Notes: generated from the sequence alone by a model not told the origin. A DNA stretch of 58,417 bases from Alteromonas macleodii (GCF_903772925.1 NZ_LR812090.1:1139816-1198232), one strand, 5' to 3'; numbered from the stretch's first letter, positions 8,975-17,895 are shown. Numbers and translations are program-made.

Positions 8975-9841
8975 ATGATTGACGATCAAGCGAGTAGCTT
9001 AAGAAAAATGAAGCAATCACGGTTAATCAAAGTAATCGCCGTCACTGGTGGTAAAGGTGGCGTAGGTAAAACAAACATTACACTTAACACTGCTATCGCC
9101 ATGGCGAAGCAGGGTAAGCGGGTAATGGTTCTTGACGCGGACCTTGGTCTTGCAAACGTAGATGTGATGTTAGGCCTGCGAGTTGAGAAAAACTTATCTC
9201 ACGTACTCTCTGGCGAGTGCACGTTGGACGAGGTTTTAGTAACCGGCCCACACGGTATTAAGATTGCTCCCGCCACATCTGGTACGCAGTCAATGGCGGA
9301 ACTCTCACCCACACAGCACGCTGGCTTAATAAGAGCGTTTAGCGAGCTGCGTTCTCAAATAGACGTATTAATAGTCGACACCGCTGCTGGCATTTCAGAT
9401 ATGGTATTAAGCTTTTCTAAAGCCTCCCAAGATATCATGGTGGTGGTTTGCGATGAGCCAACATCACTAACTGATGCGTATGCGCTGATAAAAATCCTTA
9501 ACCGTGAGCACGGTGTTTTTCGCTTTAAAGTTGTGGCCAATATGGTTCGCGATGTGCGAGAAGGTCAGGAATTATTTAGCAAATTAAGTAAAGTGACAGG
9601 GCGTTTTCTTGATGTTGCACTAGAATTAGTGGCGACGGTGCCATTTGACGAAAATATTCGCAAAGCAGTGCGTAAGCAAACAGCTATTGTAGATGCTTTT
9701 CCGGGCTCTCCTGCAGCCGTAGCGATAACTAAGCTAGCAAACAGGGCGCTTACTTGGCCTATTCCGGCGCAGCCTGGAGGTCACTTAGAATTTTTCATTG
9801 AACAATTAGTTGCAGAAAAAGCCGTAGGAAGTCAACGTTGA
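8975..9841 (+). CDS. flhG: Flagellar number regulator FlhG (FleN), MinD-like ATPase
   Basis: This 288-residue MinD/ParA-family ATPase restricts the number of polar flagella by acting on FlhF and on the flagellar master regulator. The deviant Walker A motif GGKGGVGKT is at residues 25-33, followed by MVLDADLGLANVDVMLGLR and DTAAGISD. The N-terminal DQASSLRKM segment is the helix that activates FlhF GTPase in relatives, which supports the start at ATG 8975. The stop TGA overlaps the fliA start (TTGA). Confidence 0.96.
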   Translation: MIDDQASSLRKMKQSRLIKVIAVTGGKGGVGKTNITLNTAIAMAKQGKRVMVLDADLGLANVDVMLGLRVEKNLSHVLSGECTLDEVLVTGPHGIKIAPATSGTQSMAELSPTQHAGLIRAFSELRSQIDVLIVDTAAGISDMVLSFSKASQDIMVVVCDEPTSLTDAYALIKILNREHGVFRFKVVANMVRDVREGQELFSKLSKVTGRFLDVALELVATVPFDENIRKAVRKQTAIVDAFPGSPAAVAITKLANRALTWPIPAQPGGHLEFFIEQLVAEKAVGSQR

Positions 9842-10569
9842 ACAGCAAGGCAGCCGCTTATCAACAGCAAACAGATAAATCGCAGTTAGTCGAAAGACAT
9901 GCGCCTCTGGTTAAGCGTATTGCGCACCATTTGATGGCGCGCCTGCCTGCGAGTGTTCTTGTTGATGACCTTATCCAATCAGGAATGATTGGTTTGTTAG
10001 AGGCCGCTCGAAACTTTGATGGGTCAAAAGGCGCAAGCTTCGAAACCTTCGCAGGTATCCGCATTCGCGGTGCCATGCTGGATGAAATACGCAAAGGTGA
10101 TTGGACGCCACGTTCTGTTCACCGAAATGGTCGCGCAATAACAGAAGCGATATCTCAGGTAGAAAGTGAAACTGGGCGCGACGCACGAGATTCCGATATT
10201 GCTGACAAGCTTAATGTGAGCTTGCAGGATTATCACCAGATGCTCAATGAAGTAAATGCCGGGAAGCTGGTGGGCATTGAAGATTTAGGTGTGTCGGAAG
10301 ATGTAATCACTACCGAGCAAAGTCGAGGCAGTGATGCACCGTTAGAAGATTTAATGCAGGGCGCATTTCAAAAAGCGCTGGCCCATGCAATAACGACATT
10401 ACCCGAGCGAGAAGCGATTGTTCTTTCACTTTACTATGATGAAGAACTAAACTTAAGAGAAATAGGCGAGGTTCTCGACGTAAGTGAGTCGAGAGTCAGT
10501 CAAATTCATAGTCAAGCCATGTTAAAACTCAAATCACGAATGAAGTCGTGGCAAGCTGACGAAGAATAG
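9838..10569 (+). CDS. fliA: RNA polymerase sigma factor FliA (sigma-28)
   Basis: FliA directs transcription of late flagellar and chemotaxis genes. The 243-residue protein has regions 2-4 in order: LVERHAPLVKRIAHHLMARL, DDLIQSGMIGLLEAARNFD (2.1-2.4), and a C-terminal helix-turn-helix LREIGEVLDVSESRVSQIHSQ. The start is TTG 9838, overlapping the flhG stop by four bases, which explains a weak start codon through coupling. Length is normal for the family. Its anti-sigma FlgM is not in this window. Confidence 0.97.
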   Translation: MNSKAAAYQQQTDKSQLVERHAPLVKRIAHHLMARLPASVLVDDLIQSGMIGLLEAARNFDGSKGASFETFAGIRIRGAMLDEIRKGDWTPRSVHRNGRAITEAISQVESETGRDARDSDIADKLNVSLQDYHQMLNEVNAGKLVGIEDLGVSEDVITTEQSRGSDAPLEDLMQGAFQKALAHAITTLPEREAIVLSLYYDEELNLREIGEVLDVSESRVSQIHSQAMLKLKSRMKSWQADEE

Positions 10570-10605
10570 AAATTAAAAACAATTAACCCCTCAGTGGAGG
10601 CTATT

Positions 10606-10989
10606 TTGGACAAAAGCATGAAAATTCTCGTGGTCGATGACTTTTCAACCATGAGACGAATCATCAAAAACCTGCTTAAAGATTTGGGTTTTGCCAATAT
10701 CCAGGAAGCGGATGACGGAAGCACCGCATTACCTATGTTACAACAAGGCGATTTCGACTTTGTTGTTACTGATTGGAACATGCCTGGTATGCAGGGTATA
10801 GATCTGCTCCGAGCAATTAGAGCCGATGACAAACTTAAGCATCTGCCAGTACTTATGGTGACCGCCGAAGCGAAGAAGGAACAGATCGTTGCCGCCGCCC
10901 AAGCGGGTGTGAATGGTTACGTTGTTAAACCTTTTACCGCGGCAACGCTTAAAGAAAAATTAGATAAAATATTCGAACGTTTAGGTTGA
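10606..10989 (+). CDS. cheY: Chemotaxis response regulator CheY
   Basis: CheY is the diffusible response regulator that binds FliM when phosphorylated. I chose TTG 10606 because it lies five bases after GGAGG (10596-10600) and gives the family start [18 protein letters not shown]. The GTG at 10594 overlaps the ribosome site, and the ATG at 10618 is too far from it. The 127-residue receiver domain has acidic residues D11 and D12, phosphoacceptor D56 in [10 protein letters not shown], and the conserved lysine in YVVKPF. Confidence 0.97.
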   Translation: MDKSMKILVVDDFSTMRRIIKNLLKDLGFANIQEADDGSTALPMLQQGDFDFVVTDWNMPGMQGIDLLRAIRADDKLKHLPVLMVTAEAKKEQIVAAAQAGVNGYVVKPFTAATLKEKLDKIFERLG

Positions 10990-11023
10990 TCCAGACGCTC
11001 ACCAGATAAATGAGGTTTACTGG

Positions 11024-11779
11024 ATGTCAACGAATGTAAACGTTCCAATATCGTTAGAAGAAGCAAAGCAGCTTGTCACTTTTCTTGAAGAAGGTGACAA
11101 GACTTCAGCTAATGCACTACTTGAAGCCGTCTCAATGAAAGAAAACGTTGAGCTATTCGCTGAAGTAGGCAAGTTGACGCGTCAACTCCACGACGCATTA
11201 AACAACTTTCAAATAGACGACCGCATCAAAAATTTAGCTACAGACGATATCCCTGATGCTCAGTCCCGCCTTACCTACGTAATTGAAGAAACCGAGAAAG
11301 CTGCTAATACTACTATGGATGCCGTAGAGGCGAGTATGCCCATCGCTGAACTGCTCGCAGAGCGAATCGAAAAGGTTATGCCAGAGTGGAAAAAGCTGAT
11401 GAACCGCCAAATCGAGTTGGGTGAGTTTAAGGTTTTATGTGCAGACTTAGACGAATTGTTGGAAGACGGTTCGAATCAGTCGGCTAAACTTACACAGTTA
11501 CTTACTGAAGTTTTGATGGCACAAGGTTATCAAGACTTGACTGGACAGGTTATTCGTCGCGTTATCGACTTGGTTAAAGAAGTCGAAGATAGCCTTGTAA
11601 ACATGCTTACTATGTTTGGCGAACGGGACGGTGCAGAACAAACTAAACCTTCCAGCGTTAAGGCCGATAAGGTTGATGGTGTAGAGGCAGAAGGCCCAAT
11701 TATTGATGCTGACAAACGAGATGACGTCGTTTCAGGTCAAGATGATGTAGATGATCTTCTGTCTAGCTTAGGTTTTTAG
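11024..11779 (+). CDS. cheZ: CheY-P phosphatase CheZ
   Basis: CheZ removes phosphate from CheY. The 251-residue protein is largely helical, with the active-site segment MAQGYQDLTGQVIRRVIDLV (the glutamine and aspartate of QDLTGQ are catalytic in relatives). The C-terminal tail DDVDDLLSSLGF is the CheY-binding helix. Start ATG 11024 follows GAGG with good spacing. cheA begins 12 bases after the stop. Confidence 0.97.
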   Translation: MSTNVNVPISLEEAKQLVTFLEEGDKTSANALLEAVSMKENVELFAEVGKLTRQLHDALNNFQIDDRIKNLATDDIPDAQSRLTYVIEETEKAANTTMDAVEASMPIAELLAERIEKVMPEWKKLMNRQIELGEFKVLCADLDELLEDGSNQSAKLTQLLTEVLMAQGYQDLTGQVIRRVIDLVKEVEDSLVNMLTMFGERDGAEQTKPSSVKADKVDGVEAEGPIIDADKRDDVVSGQDDVDDLLSSLGF

Positions 11780-11791
11780 GGGAGCGGGTGC

Positions 11792-14065
11792 ATGTCGTTT
11801 GATGTTGACGAGGAAATATTACAGGACTTTCTAGTGGAAGCTGGAGAGATACTTGAACAATTACAAGAACAGCTCGTTGATCTTGAGAACAATCCTGAAG
11901 ACGCGGACTTGCTTAACGCAATTTTTCGCGGCTATCACACAGTAAAAGGGGGAGCGGGCTTCCTTTCTCTTACTGAGTTAGTTGAAATTTGTCACGGTGC
12001 TGAAAACGTCTTTGACGTTATGCGCAATGGCCAACGAACGCTAACGCCTGAGTTAATGGATATCATTTTGCAAGCCACTGATGTGGTAGTTGAAATGTTT
12101 GAACGAGTAAAAGCACAAGAGCCGCTAGAGCCGGCAGATGCACACCTCGTCGACCTGTTACACAAACTCAGTCGCCCAGAATCTCCAGATGAAAACATTT
12201 TCGACAATGCAAGTGCGCCTGCCGCCGAGCCAGAAGTTGTCGCGGCTGAGCCCGAGGTCGTTGCAGAAGAGCCGGAACTAGTTATAGATGAACCAGTGCC
12301 AGCAGCGTCAGATACCAGTGAAAGTAGCGGTGGTATAGAAGAAATTACCGAAGATGAGTTTGAGGCTCTTCTTGATGAGCTTCATGGAGGTGGTGCTCCA
12401 GGACAAGCTGCATCAACCAATACAAAACCCGCCAAAACGGAGCCTGCGCAAACGTCAGCACCAGCGGCGAGCACTGACAGTGATGACATTACTGATGAAG
12501 AGTTCGAAGCACTGTTAGATGATCTGCACGGAAAAGGTCAGTTTGGTGGAGACGAAAAAAGTGCTGCAGAACCAGCATCAGCAGCTGCTCCGGCAAGTAG
12601 TGCCGGTGATGAAGAAATTACCGACGATGAATTTGAAGCTCTGCTTGATCAGCTTCACGGCTCAGGTCAAGGGCCAACTAAACAAAGCTCTGCTCCAGCA
12701 GCACCTGAACCTCCTGTAGACAAAGCGGCTACCGAGGCTGTTCAAAAAGCAAAGCAAGCGGCGAGTGCCCCGGCTGCGCCTAAGGCGAAGCCCGCACCTA
12801 GTGCAGCAAGCCCAGCTAAAACGAGTAAAGCAGCTGCACCTAAAGCGCCTTCCAAGAAAGATGATAAAAAAGGGGCTCCTGCTCCACCACCTGCTGAGAC
12901 AACGGTACGTGTAGACACAAAGCGTTTAGACCAAATTATGAATATGGTCGGTGAACTCGTACTCGTTAGAAACCGACTGATAAGTTTGGGGATCAACAGC
13001 AACGACGAGAGCATGTCAAAGGCCATTGCTAACCTAGATGTAGTGACGGGAGACTTGCAAGGTGCGGTAATGAAAACCCGCATGCAGCCTATCAAGAAAG
13101 TGTTTGGCCGTTTTCCTCGCGTTGTACGTGACCTAGCTAGAAGCTTAAAGAAAGAAATTACCTTAGAGCTTGTAGGTGAAGAGACAGACTTAGATAAAAA
13201 CTTGGTTGAAGCATTGGCCGACCCGCTAGTGCATTTGGTGAGAAACTCTGTCGACCACGGGATAGAAATGCCGGATGATCGTGCTGCGGCAGGTAAGCCT
13301 CGCATGGGTACAGTTCAGCTATCAGCATCTCAAGAAGGCGACCATATTCTTCTTACTATCGAAGACGACGGTAAAGGTATGGACGCCGAGAAGCTAAAAG
13401 AGATCGCAATTAGCCGTGGCGTATTGGATGTAGATGCAGCAGCACGCATGTCTGATGTTGAAGCGTTCAACCTTATCTTTGCACCTGGCTTTTCTACTAA
13501 AACCGAAATCAGCGATATTTCAGGTCGTGGTGTGGGCATGGACGTGGTTAAAACCAAAATTAACCAGCTCAACGGTACCATCAATATTGACTCGCAGTTA
13601 GGAAAAGGTACACGATTAGATATCAAGGTGCCGTTAACGCTCGCGATTCTACCTACGTTAATGATTGTTGTAGGAAAACAGACCTTTGCGTTACCATTAG
13701 GTGCGGTGAACGAAATAATAAATATGGACATCAAGAAGACCAATACGGTGGATGGCCAATTAACAATGATAGTTCGTTCAAAAGCAATCCCTCTGTTTTT
13801 CCTTGGCGAATGGTTAATCCGAGGCCCTAAAAATATAAATAAAGAAAAGGGGCATGTTGTTGTAGTGCAAATTGGTACACAGCAAGTCGGGTTTGTCGTA
13901 GACGCGCTAATAGGCCAGGAAGAAGTGGTTATCAAACCGCTGGATGCATTGTTGCAAGGAACGCCTGGTATGGCGGGAGCTACAATTACCTCAGACGGTG
14001 GTATTGCATTAATTTTAGATATTCCGAGCCTGCTAAAACGGTACGCGCGTAAACCCATTAAGTAA
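11792..14065 (+). CDS. cheA: Chemotaxis histidine kinase CheA
   Basis: CheA, 757 residues, is the kinase of the chemoreceptor array. The P1 Hpt domain carries the phosphorylated H49 in GYHTVKGGAG. Residues about 130-365 form a long Ala/Pro/Glu-rich linker that holds three copies of an acidic motif near ITDEEFEALLDDLHG (separate entry). Then follow P3 dimerisation (from DTKRLDQIMNMVGELVLVRN), P4 ATPase (LVRNSVDHGIE, DDGKGMD, GRGVGMDVVK) and P5 CheW-like domain. I could not recognise a compact P2 domain in the linker. The linker repeats probably dock ParP/ParC. Confidence 0.97.
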   Translation: MSFDVDEEILQDFLVEAGEILEQLQEQLVDLENNPEDADLLNAIFRGYHTVKGGAGFLSLTELVEICHGAENVFDVMRNGQRTLTPELMDIILQATDVVVEMFERVKAQEPLEPADAHLVDLLHKLSRPESPDENIFDNASAPAAEPEVVAAEPEVVAEEPELVIDEPVPAASDTSESSGGIEEITEDEFEALLDELHGGGAPGQAASTNTKPAKTEPAQTSAPAASTDSDDITDEEFEALLDDLHGKGQFGGDEKSAAEPASAAAPASSAGDEEITDDEFEALLDQLHGSGQGPTKQSSAPAAPEPPVDKAATEAVQKAKQAASAPAAPKAKPAPSAASPAKTSKAAAPKAPSKKDDKKGAPAPPPAETTVRVDTKRLDQIMNMVGELVLVRNRLISLGINSNDESMSKAIANLDVVTGDLQGAVMKTRMQPIKKVFGRFPRVVRDLARSLKKEITLELVGEETDLDKNLVEALADPLVHLVRNSVDHGIEMPDDRAAAGKPRMGTVQLSASQEGDHILLTIEDDGKGMDAEKLKEIAISRGVLDVDAAARMSDVEAFNLIFAPGFSTKTEISDISGRGVGMDVVKTKINQLNGTINIDSQLGKGTRLDIKVPLTLAILPTLMIVVGKQTFALPLGAVNEIINMDIKKTNTVDGQLTMIVRSKAIPLFFLGEWLIRGPKNINKEKGHVVVVQIGTQQVGFVVDALIGQEEVVIKPLDALLQGTPGMAGATITSDGGIALILDIPSLLKRYARKPIK
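12344..12661 (+). repeat. Three copies of a 15-residue acidic motif inside the CheA linker
   Basis: The motif ITEDEFEALLDELHG lies at 12344-12388 (residues 185-199), ITDEEFEALLDDLHG at 12488-12532 (233-247) and ITDDEFEALLDQLHG at 12617-12661 (276-290). Spacing is 48 and 43 residues, joined by Ala/Pro/Gln-rich spacers. The DNA copies differ at many third positions, so this is an old protein-level repeat and not a recent duplication. In Vibrio the corresponding linker region (LID) binds ParP and ParC; the match in place and context is inference. Confidence 0.9.
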
Positions 14066-14093
14066 GGCGATGAATTAACAGGAATGATAATCC

Positions 14094-15224
14094 ATGGTCT
14101 TTAAAGTCCTAGTCGTGGACGACTCGACCTTTTATCGCCGTCGAGTAAGAGAAATACTCGATGGTGATAGAGAACTTGAAGTTGTTGGGGAAGCGAGAAA
14201 CGGGCGTGATGCACTGGATAAAACAGAAGCACTAAAACCCGATGTAATAACCATGGACGTTGAAATGCCTGTTATGGACGGTATTTCGGCGGTAAAGGCT
14301 ATTATGGATAAACGCCCTACGCCTATTTTGATGTTTTCTTCATTGACGCATCATGGCGCTCAGGCAACGCTTGATGCGTTAGAGGCAGGCGCGCTAGATT
14401 TTTTACCCAAAAAATTCGAAGACATTGCCCAAGATAGAAAAGATGCTTCGCGACTGCTTTGTACTAAAGTTAGGTTGATAGCGCGAAGAGGATTGGGCTT
14501 GAAGCGCCCATCTCTTCGCACAGCGGAGACCAGAAAACTTCCTGATAATGCGCCCAAACAGGCTTTTTTCAAAACATCGGGTTTACTTTCAGGCCATAAA
14601 GGCGCCGACAAGCAGCCTACCGTTTCCTCAGTCAGGGCAACGGGTAAGCAGTACAGATGTTTAGCTATTGGGGCGTCCACAGGTGGACCTGTTGCACTTC
14701 AAAAAGTGCTTTCTCCACTACCTGCAGATTTTCCTCATCCTATTTTACTTGTGCAGCATATGCCTGGAACTTTCACTACTGCATTTGCACAGCGTTTAGA
14801 TAGTAACTGTAAAATTAAAGTGAAAGAAGCAGAGCATGGCGATGTTTTAGCACCTGGGCACGCTTATCTTGCCCCGGGGGGAAAGCAAATGTTGCTCGAA
14901 TCTATCGGTAGCAATAAGCGAATTTCCATCGTTGATGCAAGCCAGTCTGATAAGGTGAATTATAAGCCAAGCGTAGATCTAACCTTTAGCTCGTTGGCTA
15001 AAGTTTATGGTGGCGACGTGCTGGGAATCATCTTAACGGGTATGGGGGCAGACGGTCGAGAGGGCTGTCGAATACTCAAGGATAAGGGCGCGACTATTTG
15101 GGCGCAAGACCAAGACTCCTGTGTGGTTTACGGTATGCCTCAAGCTGTCGCTGTGGCTAATATATCGAGTAAAAATATTAATATCGATGATATAAGCAGT
15201 TGCGTTCAAACCGAAATGCGATAG
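14094..15224 (+). CDS. cheB: Chemotaxis glutamate methylesterase CheB
   Basis: CheB, 376 residues, demethylates and deamidates chemoreceptors for adaptation. The receiver domain (1-125) has phosphoacceptor D55 in VITMDVEMPVMDG. The C-terminal esterase domain has the catalytic serine S195 in GASTGGPV, the histidine in LLVQHMPGTFT and the aspartate in GMGADGREG. The partner methyltransferase CheR is not in this window. Start ATG 14094 gives MVFKVLVVDDSTFYRRR, with the receiver fold beginning at once. Confidence 0.97.
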   Translation: MVFKVLVVDDSTFYRRRVREILDGDRELEVVGEARNGRDALDKTEALKPDVITMDVEMPVMDGISAVKAIMDKRPTPILMFSSLTHHGAQATLDALEAGALDFLPKKFEDIAQDRKDASRLLCTKVRLIARRGLGLKRPSLRTAETRKLPDNAPKQAFFKTSGLLSGHKGADKQPTVSSVRATGKQYRCLAIGASTGGPVALQKVLSPLPADFPHPILLVQHMPGTFTTAFAQRLDSNCKIKVKEAEHGDVLAPGHAYLAPGGKQMLLESIGSNKRISIVDASQSDKVNYKPSVDLTFSSLAKVYGGDVLGIILTGMGADGREGCRILKDKGATIWAQDQDSCVVYGMPQAVAVANISSKNINIDDISSCVQTEMR

Positions 15225-15252
15225 CAGTTTGAACAGTAATGGAACAGTGATT

Positions 15253-16017
15253 ATGAAAGTGTGGACTGTGGCAAATCAAAAAGGCGGGGTAGGTAAAACT
15301 ACCACAACCGTAAGCCTTGGCGGCTTGCTAGCTCAAAAGGGCAAGCGAGTGCTCATGATAGATACCGATCCCCACGCATCGCTTAGTTACTATTTTGGTA
15401 TTGATGCAGAAGCGACAAGCCATTCTGTTTACGACATTTTTATTAAGTCTAACGAGATTACTGCCGATAATGTTATGGACTGTCTCAGTCCTACAAAACT
15501 CGACAATTTATATGTGTTACCCGCAACCATGGCATTGGCGACGTTAGACCGAACCATGGGAAGCGAGCAGGGGATGGGCTTAGTGCTAAAAAAAGCACTA
15601 GCTAAAATATCCAGTGAGTTCGACTTTGCTATCATCGACTGCCCGCCTGTATTGGGCGTGTTAATGGTTAATGCCTTAGCGGCATGCGATAAGGTTATTG
15701 TTCCGACTCAGACAGAATATTTGGCGCTTAAAGGCTTAGATAGAATGATACGCACTATGGAAATAATGGGGCGTTCATTAGATAAGTCTTTTGATACTCT
15801 GATCATCCCTACTTTATTCGATAAGCGAACAAACGCCGCACTAGCGTCGAGAAAACGCTTAATGAGTGATTACGGTGAACGTGTATGGGAAGGTGTCATC
15901 CCGGTGGATACTCATTTTAGGGATGCTAGTTTGGTGCAGCTTCCTATCTCTGCTGCGTATCCAAAGACAAGAGGTGTAAATGCCTACGATAAACTGTTAG
16001 CCGTATTGGAGAAATAA
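15253..16017 (+). CDS. parC: ParC, ParA-like ATPase for polar placement of chemotaxis arrays
   Basis: This is a 254-residue ParA/Soj-family ATPase with Walker A QKGGVGKTT at residues 9-17, DTDPHASLSYYFG and a later IIDCPPVLG motif. In Vibrio, ParC sits at the cell pole and recruits chemotaxis arrays through ParP. Gene order cheB-parC-parP-cheW here is the same as in V. cholerae, which is the main reason for this name over a plasmid-type ParA. I chose ATG 15253 because it gives MKVWTVANQKGGVGK; a TTG at 15229 would add eight residues. Confidence 0.9.
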   Translation: MKVWTVANQKGGVGKTTTTVSLGGLLAQKGKRVLMIDTDPHASLSYYFGIDAEATSHSVYDIFIKSNEITADNVMDCLSPTKLDNLYVLPATMALATLDRTMGSEQGMGLVLKKALAKISSEFDFAIIDCPPVLGVLMVNALAACDKVIVPTQTEYLALKGLDRMIRTMEIMGRSLDKSFDTLIIPTLFDKRTNAALASRKRLMSDYGERVWEGVIPVDTHFRDASLVQLPISAAYPKTRGVNAYDKLLAVLEK

Positions 16018-16024
16018 CAAGACC

Positions 16025-16828
16025 ATGAGCAAGCAATCGCCATTTGCCCGTGAAGAAGTGATGGAGGCATACCTAGACAGTCTTCTGAAAGAGCCTGAAA
16101 CTCCTGAAGATGTCACTGCGCGCACGGCAAAATTGCTTGAGCAGGCCTCTCAGCAAATGGCTGAGTCAGCCCTTGTATCAACGGCTAGCGATAGCGAAGC
16201 GCACGTCAACAAAGAAGAAGCGTTAGCTGAAGAGGTCTCTTCGTTAATTGAAAGTCAAAATTTAAAGACGATTGATAGCGAAAAGCAGCATTCATCCGTT
16301 GAGGTACCTGTACAGGCAGAAGAAAGTGAGGTAAGTGTTCCTGAGAGTTTAAAAACTCCACTAAAGGATACTCTCGGTTTCCGCTTTCAGGCGCTATTCT
16401 TTGAGGTTGCAGGGCTAACGCTTGCGGTTCCCTTAACTTCGCTAGGGGGGATCCACCAAATTGAAAAAATTGGCCCTTTATTTGGAAAACCTGACTGGTT
16501 TATGGGTGTAATGTTGCACAGAGAGTCTAAACTAAGTGTTGTTGACTCTGCAAAATGGGTAATGCCAGAAAAATACGACGAAAATCTCGCACAATCGCTC
16601 AACTACCGATATCTTATAATGTTAGGAGAGAGTGCGTGGGGACTAGCAAGCGAAAAGCTTGTAAACACGGTCAATTTGACTACCGATGACGTAAAATGGC
16701 GCGAGTCCACAGGTAAACGTCCCTGGTTAGCAGGGATGGTTAAAGAAAAAATGTGTGCGTTAATTGACGTTGAAGAATTAATATCTATGCTTAACAAAGG
16801 CTTAGGCAGTAACGACCAGACGCCATAG
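16025..16828 (+). CDS. parP: ParP, CheW-like adaptor linking arrays to ParC
   Basis: The 267-residue protein has an acidic, low-complexity N-terminal half (about 1-115, rich in E, S, A and V) and a C-terminal CheW-like domain (about 120-260; FRFQALFFEVAGLTLAVPL, then LIDVEELISML). This layout and its place between parC and cheW match Vibrio ParP, whose C-terminal AIF domain binds CheA and receptors while the N-terminal part binds ParC. It could simply be called a CheW-domain protein; the context makes ParP the better name. Confidence 0.87.
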   Translation: MSKQSPFAREEVMEAYLDSLLKEPETPEDVTARTAKLLEQASQQMAESALVSTASDSEAHVNKEEALAEEVSSLIESQNLKTIDSEKQHSSVEVPVQAEESEVSVPESLKTPLKDTLGFRFQALFFEVAGLTLAVPLTSLGGIHQIEKIGPLFGKPDWFMGVMLHRESKLSVVDSAKWVMPEKYDENLAQSLNYRYLIMLGESAWGLASEKLVNTVNLTTDDVKWRESTGKRPWLAGMVKEKMCALIDVEELISMLNKGLGSNDQTP

Positions 16829-16845
16829 TATTGGGAGCCAGGTTC

Positions 16846-17337
16846 ATGAGCGATGAAAGAATGAATAATAACGCTAGCGACAGTAACGATGAAGTCCTTC
16901 AATGGGTGACGTATCGCTTAGGTGAAGAAACGTACGGTATTAACGTAATGCAAGTACAAGAAGTATTGCGTTATACCGAAATAGCCCCTGTACCCGGTGC
17001 GCCTGATTATGTGCTTGGTATTATTAACTTGCGTGGTAACGTGGTAACCGTCATCGATACCCGTGCGCGTTTTGGGCTACCACCAACGGAAATCACAGAC
17101 AACACTCGTATAGTGATCATAGAGTCTGACGAACAGGTTGTCGGTATCTTAGTGGATAGTGTCGCCGAAGTGGTGTACTTAAAATCTTCAGAAATCGACA
17201 GCGCCCCTAACGTTGGTACTGAAGAAAGTGCTAAATTTATCCAAGGCGTTAGCAATCGTGATGGCGAATTGCTTATTCTTGTCGATTTGAATAAATTGCT
17301 CAGCGACGAAGAGTGGGATGAGCTTAGCAATATCTAA
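16846..17337 (+). CDS. cheW: Chemotaxis coupling protein CheW
   Basis: CheW couples chemoreceptors to CheA in the membrane array. The 163-residue product consists of one CheW domain after a short acidic tail, with typical motifs VTYRLGEETYGINVMQVQEV, GAPDYVLGIINLRGNVV and ILVDLNKLL. ATG 16846 lies 9 bases after GGAG; a TTG at 16831 is in frame but sits over that site. Together with parP it supplies two CheW-type domains to the array, as in Vibrio. Confidence 0.97.
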   Translation: MSDERMNNNASDSNDEVLQWVTYRLGEETYGINVMQVQEVLRYTEIAPVPGAPDYVLGIINLRGNVVTVIDTRARFGLPPTEITDNTRIVIIESDEQVVGILVDSVAEVVYLKSSEIDSAPNVGTEESAKFIQGVSNRDGELLILVDLNKLLSDEEWDELSNI

Positions 17338-17347
17338 ACAATGAATA

Positions 17348-17372
17348 GGCGGCATGTATTGTCTATGTCGCC
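17348..17372 (+). other. Hairpin between cheW and the DUF2802 gene
   Basis: GGCGGCATG and TATGTCGCC can pair over nine positions, two of them G-U, around a seven-base loop. No T run follows, so a simple terminator is unlikely. It may be a processing or stability element in the operon transcript, or chance. Confidence 0.3.
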
Positions 17373-17396
17373 ACCATTTCCCCAAGGGTTATGTCC

Positions 17397-17831
17397 ATGG
17401 AATGGCAGCTTGCTGCACCTACCTTAATTGAACTTATCTTGTGCGGTTTTATCATAGTGCTTGCTGTTACTGTAAGTATTCTGTATTCGCACATTAAGCA
17501 GTTACGTACAGCTTTAAGCGATAGCGAGCAAAATAGTGCATCGGCCATTGCGCGAATTGAGGCGCTCGCTAACAACGCAAATAATCAACAAACCGAGGCG
17601 CAAGCACGCACTCTGGTTATCACTCGCCACCTTCAAGAACTAGACGAAAAGCAAACTGATATAGAAAATCAGCTTCGCGAACTCAAAATGCAGGACCCTT
17701 CACTACGTTTATATCAGCGTGCTGCAGACTTAGTTAAGCAAGGCGCCAGCGTTGAAGAAATCATCGAGGCCTGTGACATTCCTCGCGCTGAAGCTGAGAT
17801 GTTAATGATGGTGCATAAGCAAAATAGCTAG
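17397..17831 (+). CDS. DUF2802 membrane-anchored protein of the chemotaxis operon
   Basis: The 144-residue protein has one N-terminal membrane helix (LIELILCGFIIVLAVTVSILY), a coiled-coil stretch (about 30-95, rich in Q, E, A and L) and a small C-terminal helical domain with VEEIIEACDIPRAEAEMLMMV, which looks like a helix-turn-helix. ATG 17397 is eight bases after AAGGG; an ATG at 17391 is too close to it. The same family sits after cheW in Vibrio and Shewanella. Its role is not established. A scaffold or array-related function is only a guess from position. Confidence 0.82.
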   Translation: MEWQLAAPTLIELILCGFIIVLAVTVSILYSHIKQLRTALSDSEQNSASAIARIEALANNANNQQTEAQARTLVITRHLQELDEKQTDIENQLRELKMQDPSLRLYQRAADLVKQGASVEEIIEACDIPRAEAEMLMMVHKQNS

Positions 17832-17863
17832 TTGTTTGTATCGATAGGCTCGTCTTAAAAAAG

Positions 17864-17895
17864 AAACGTTTAGACGTCTAGACGTAAAGATGTTG
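17864..17895 (+). promoter_or_regulatory. MetJ operator: four tandem 8-bp met boxes
   Basis: AAACGTTT, AGACGTCT, AGACGTAA and AGATGTTG follow each other without gaps at 17864-17871, 17872-17879, 17880-17887 and 17888-17895. The second is a perfect match to the MetJ consensus AGACGTCT and the third keeps AGACGT. MetJ with S-adenosylmethionine binds such tandem boxes to repress methionine genes. The array runs into the -35 element of the metA promoter. metJ itself is not in the window. Confidence 0.88.

Noticed and set aside
12742..13305. Open frame of 187 codons antisense to the cheA linker and P3
   Set aside because: Low-complexity Ala/Leu/Ser content mirrors the Ala-rich linker on the other strand; no independent support.
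13330..14058. Open frame of 242 codons antisense to cheA
   Set aside because: It mirrors the well-supported cheA P4-P5 coding region, has no ribosome site and no recognisable protein features.
17832..17863. Terminator of the chemotaxis operon
   Set aside because: No stem followed by Ts is visible before the MetJ array.
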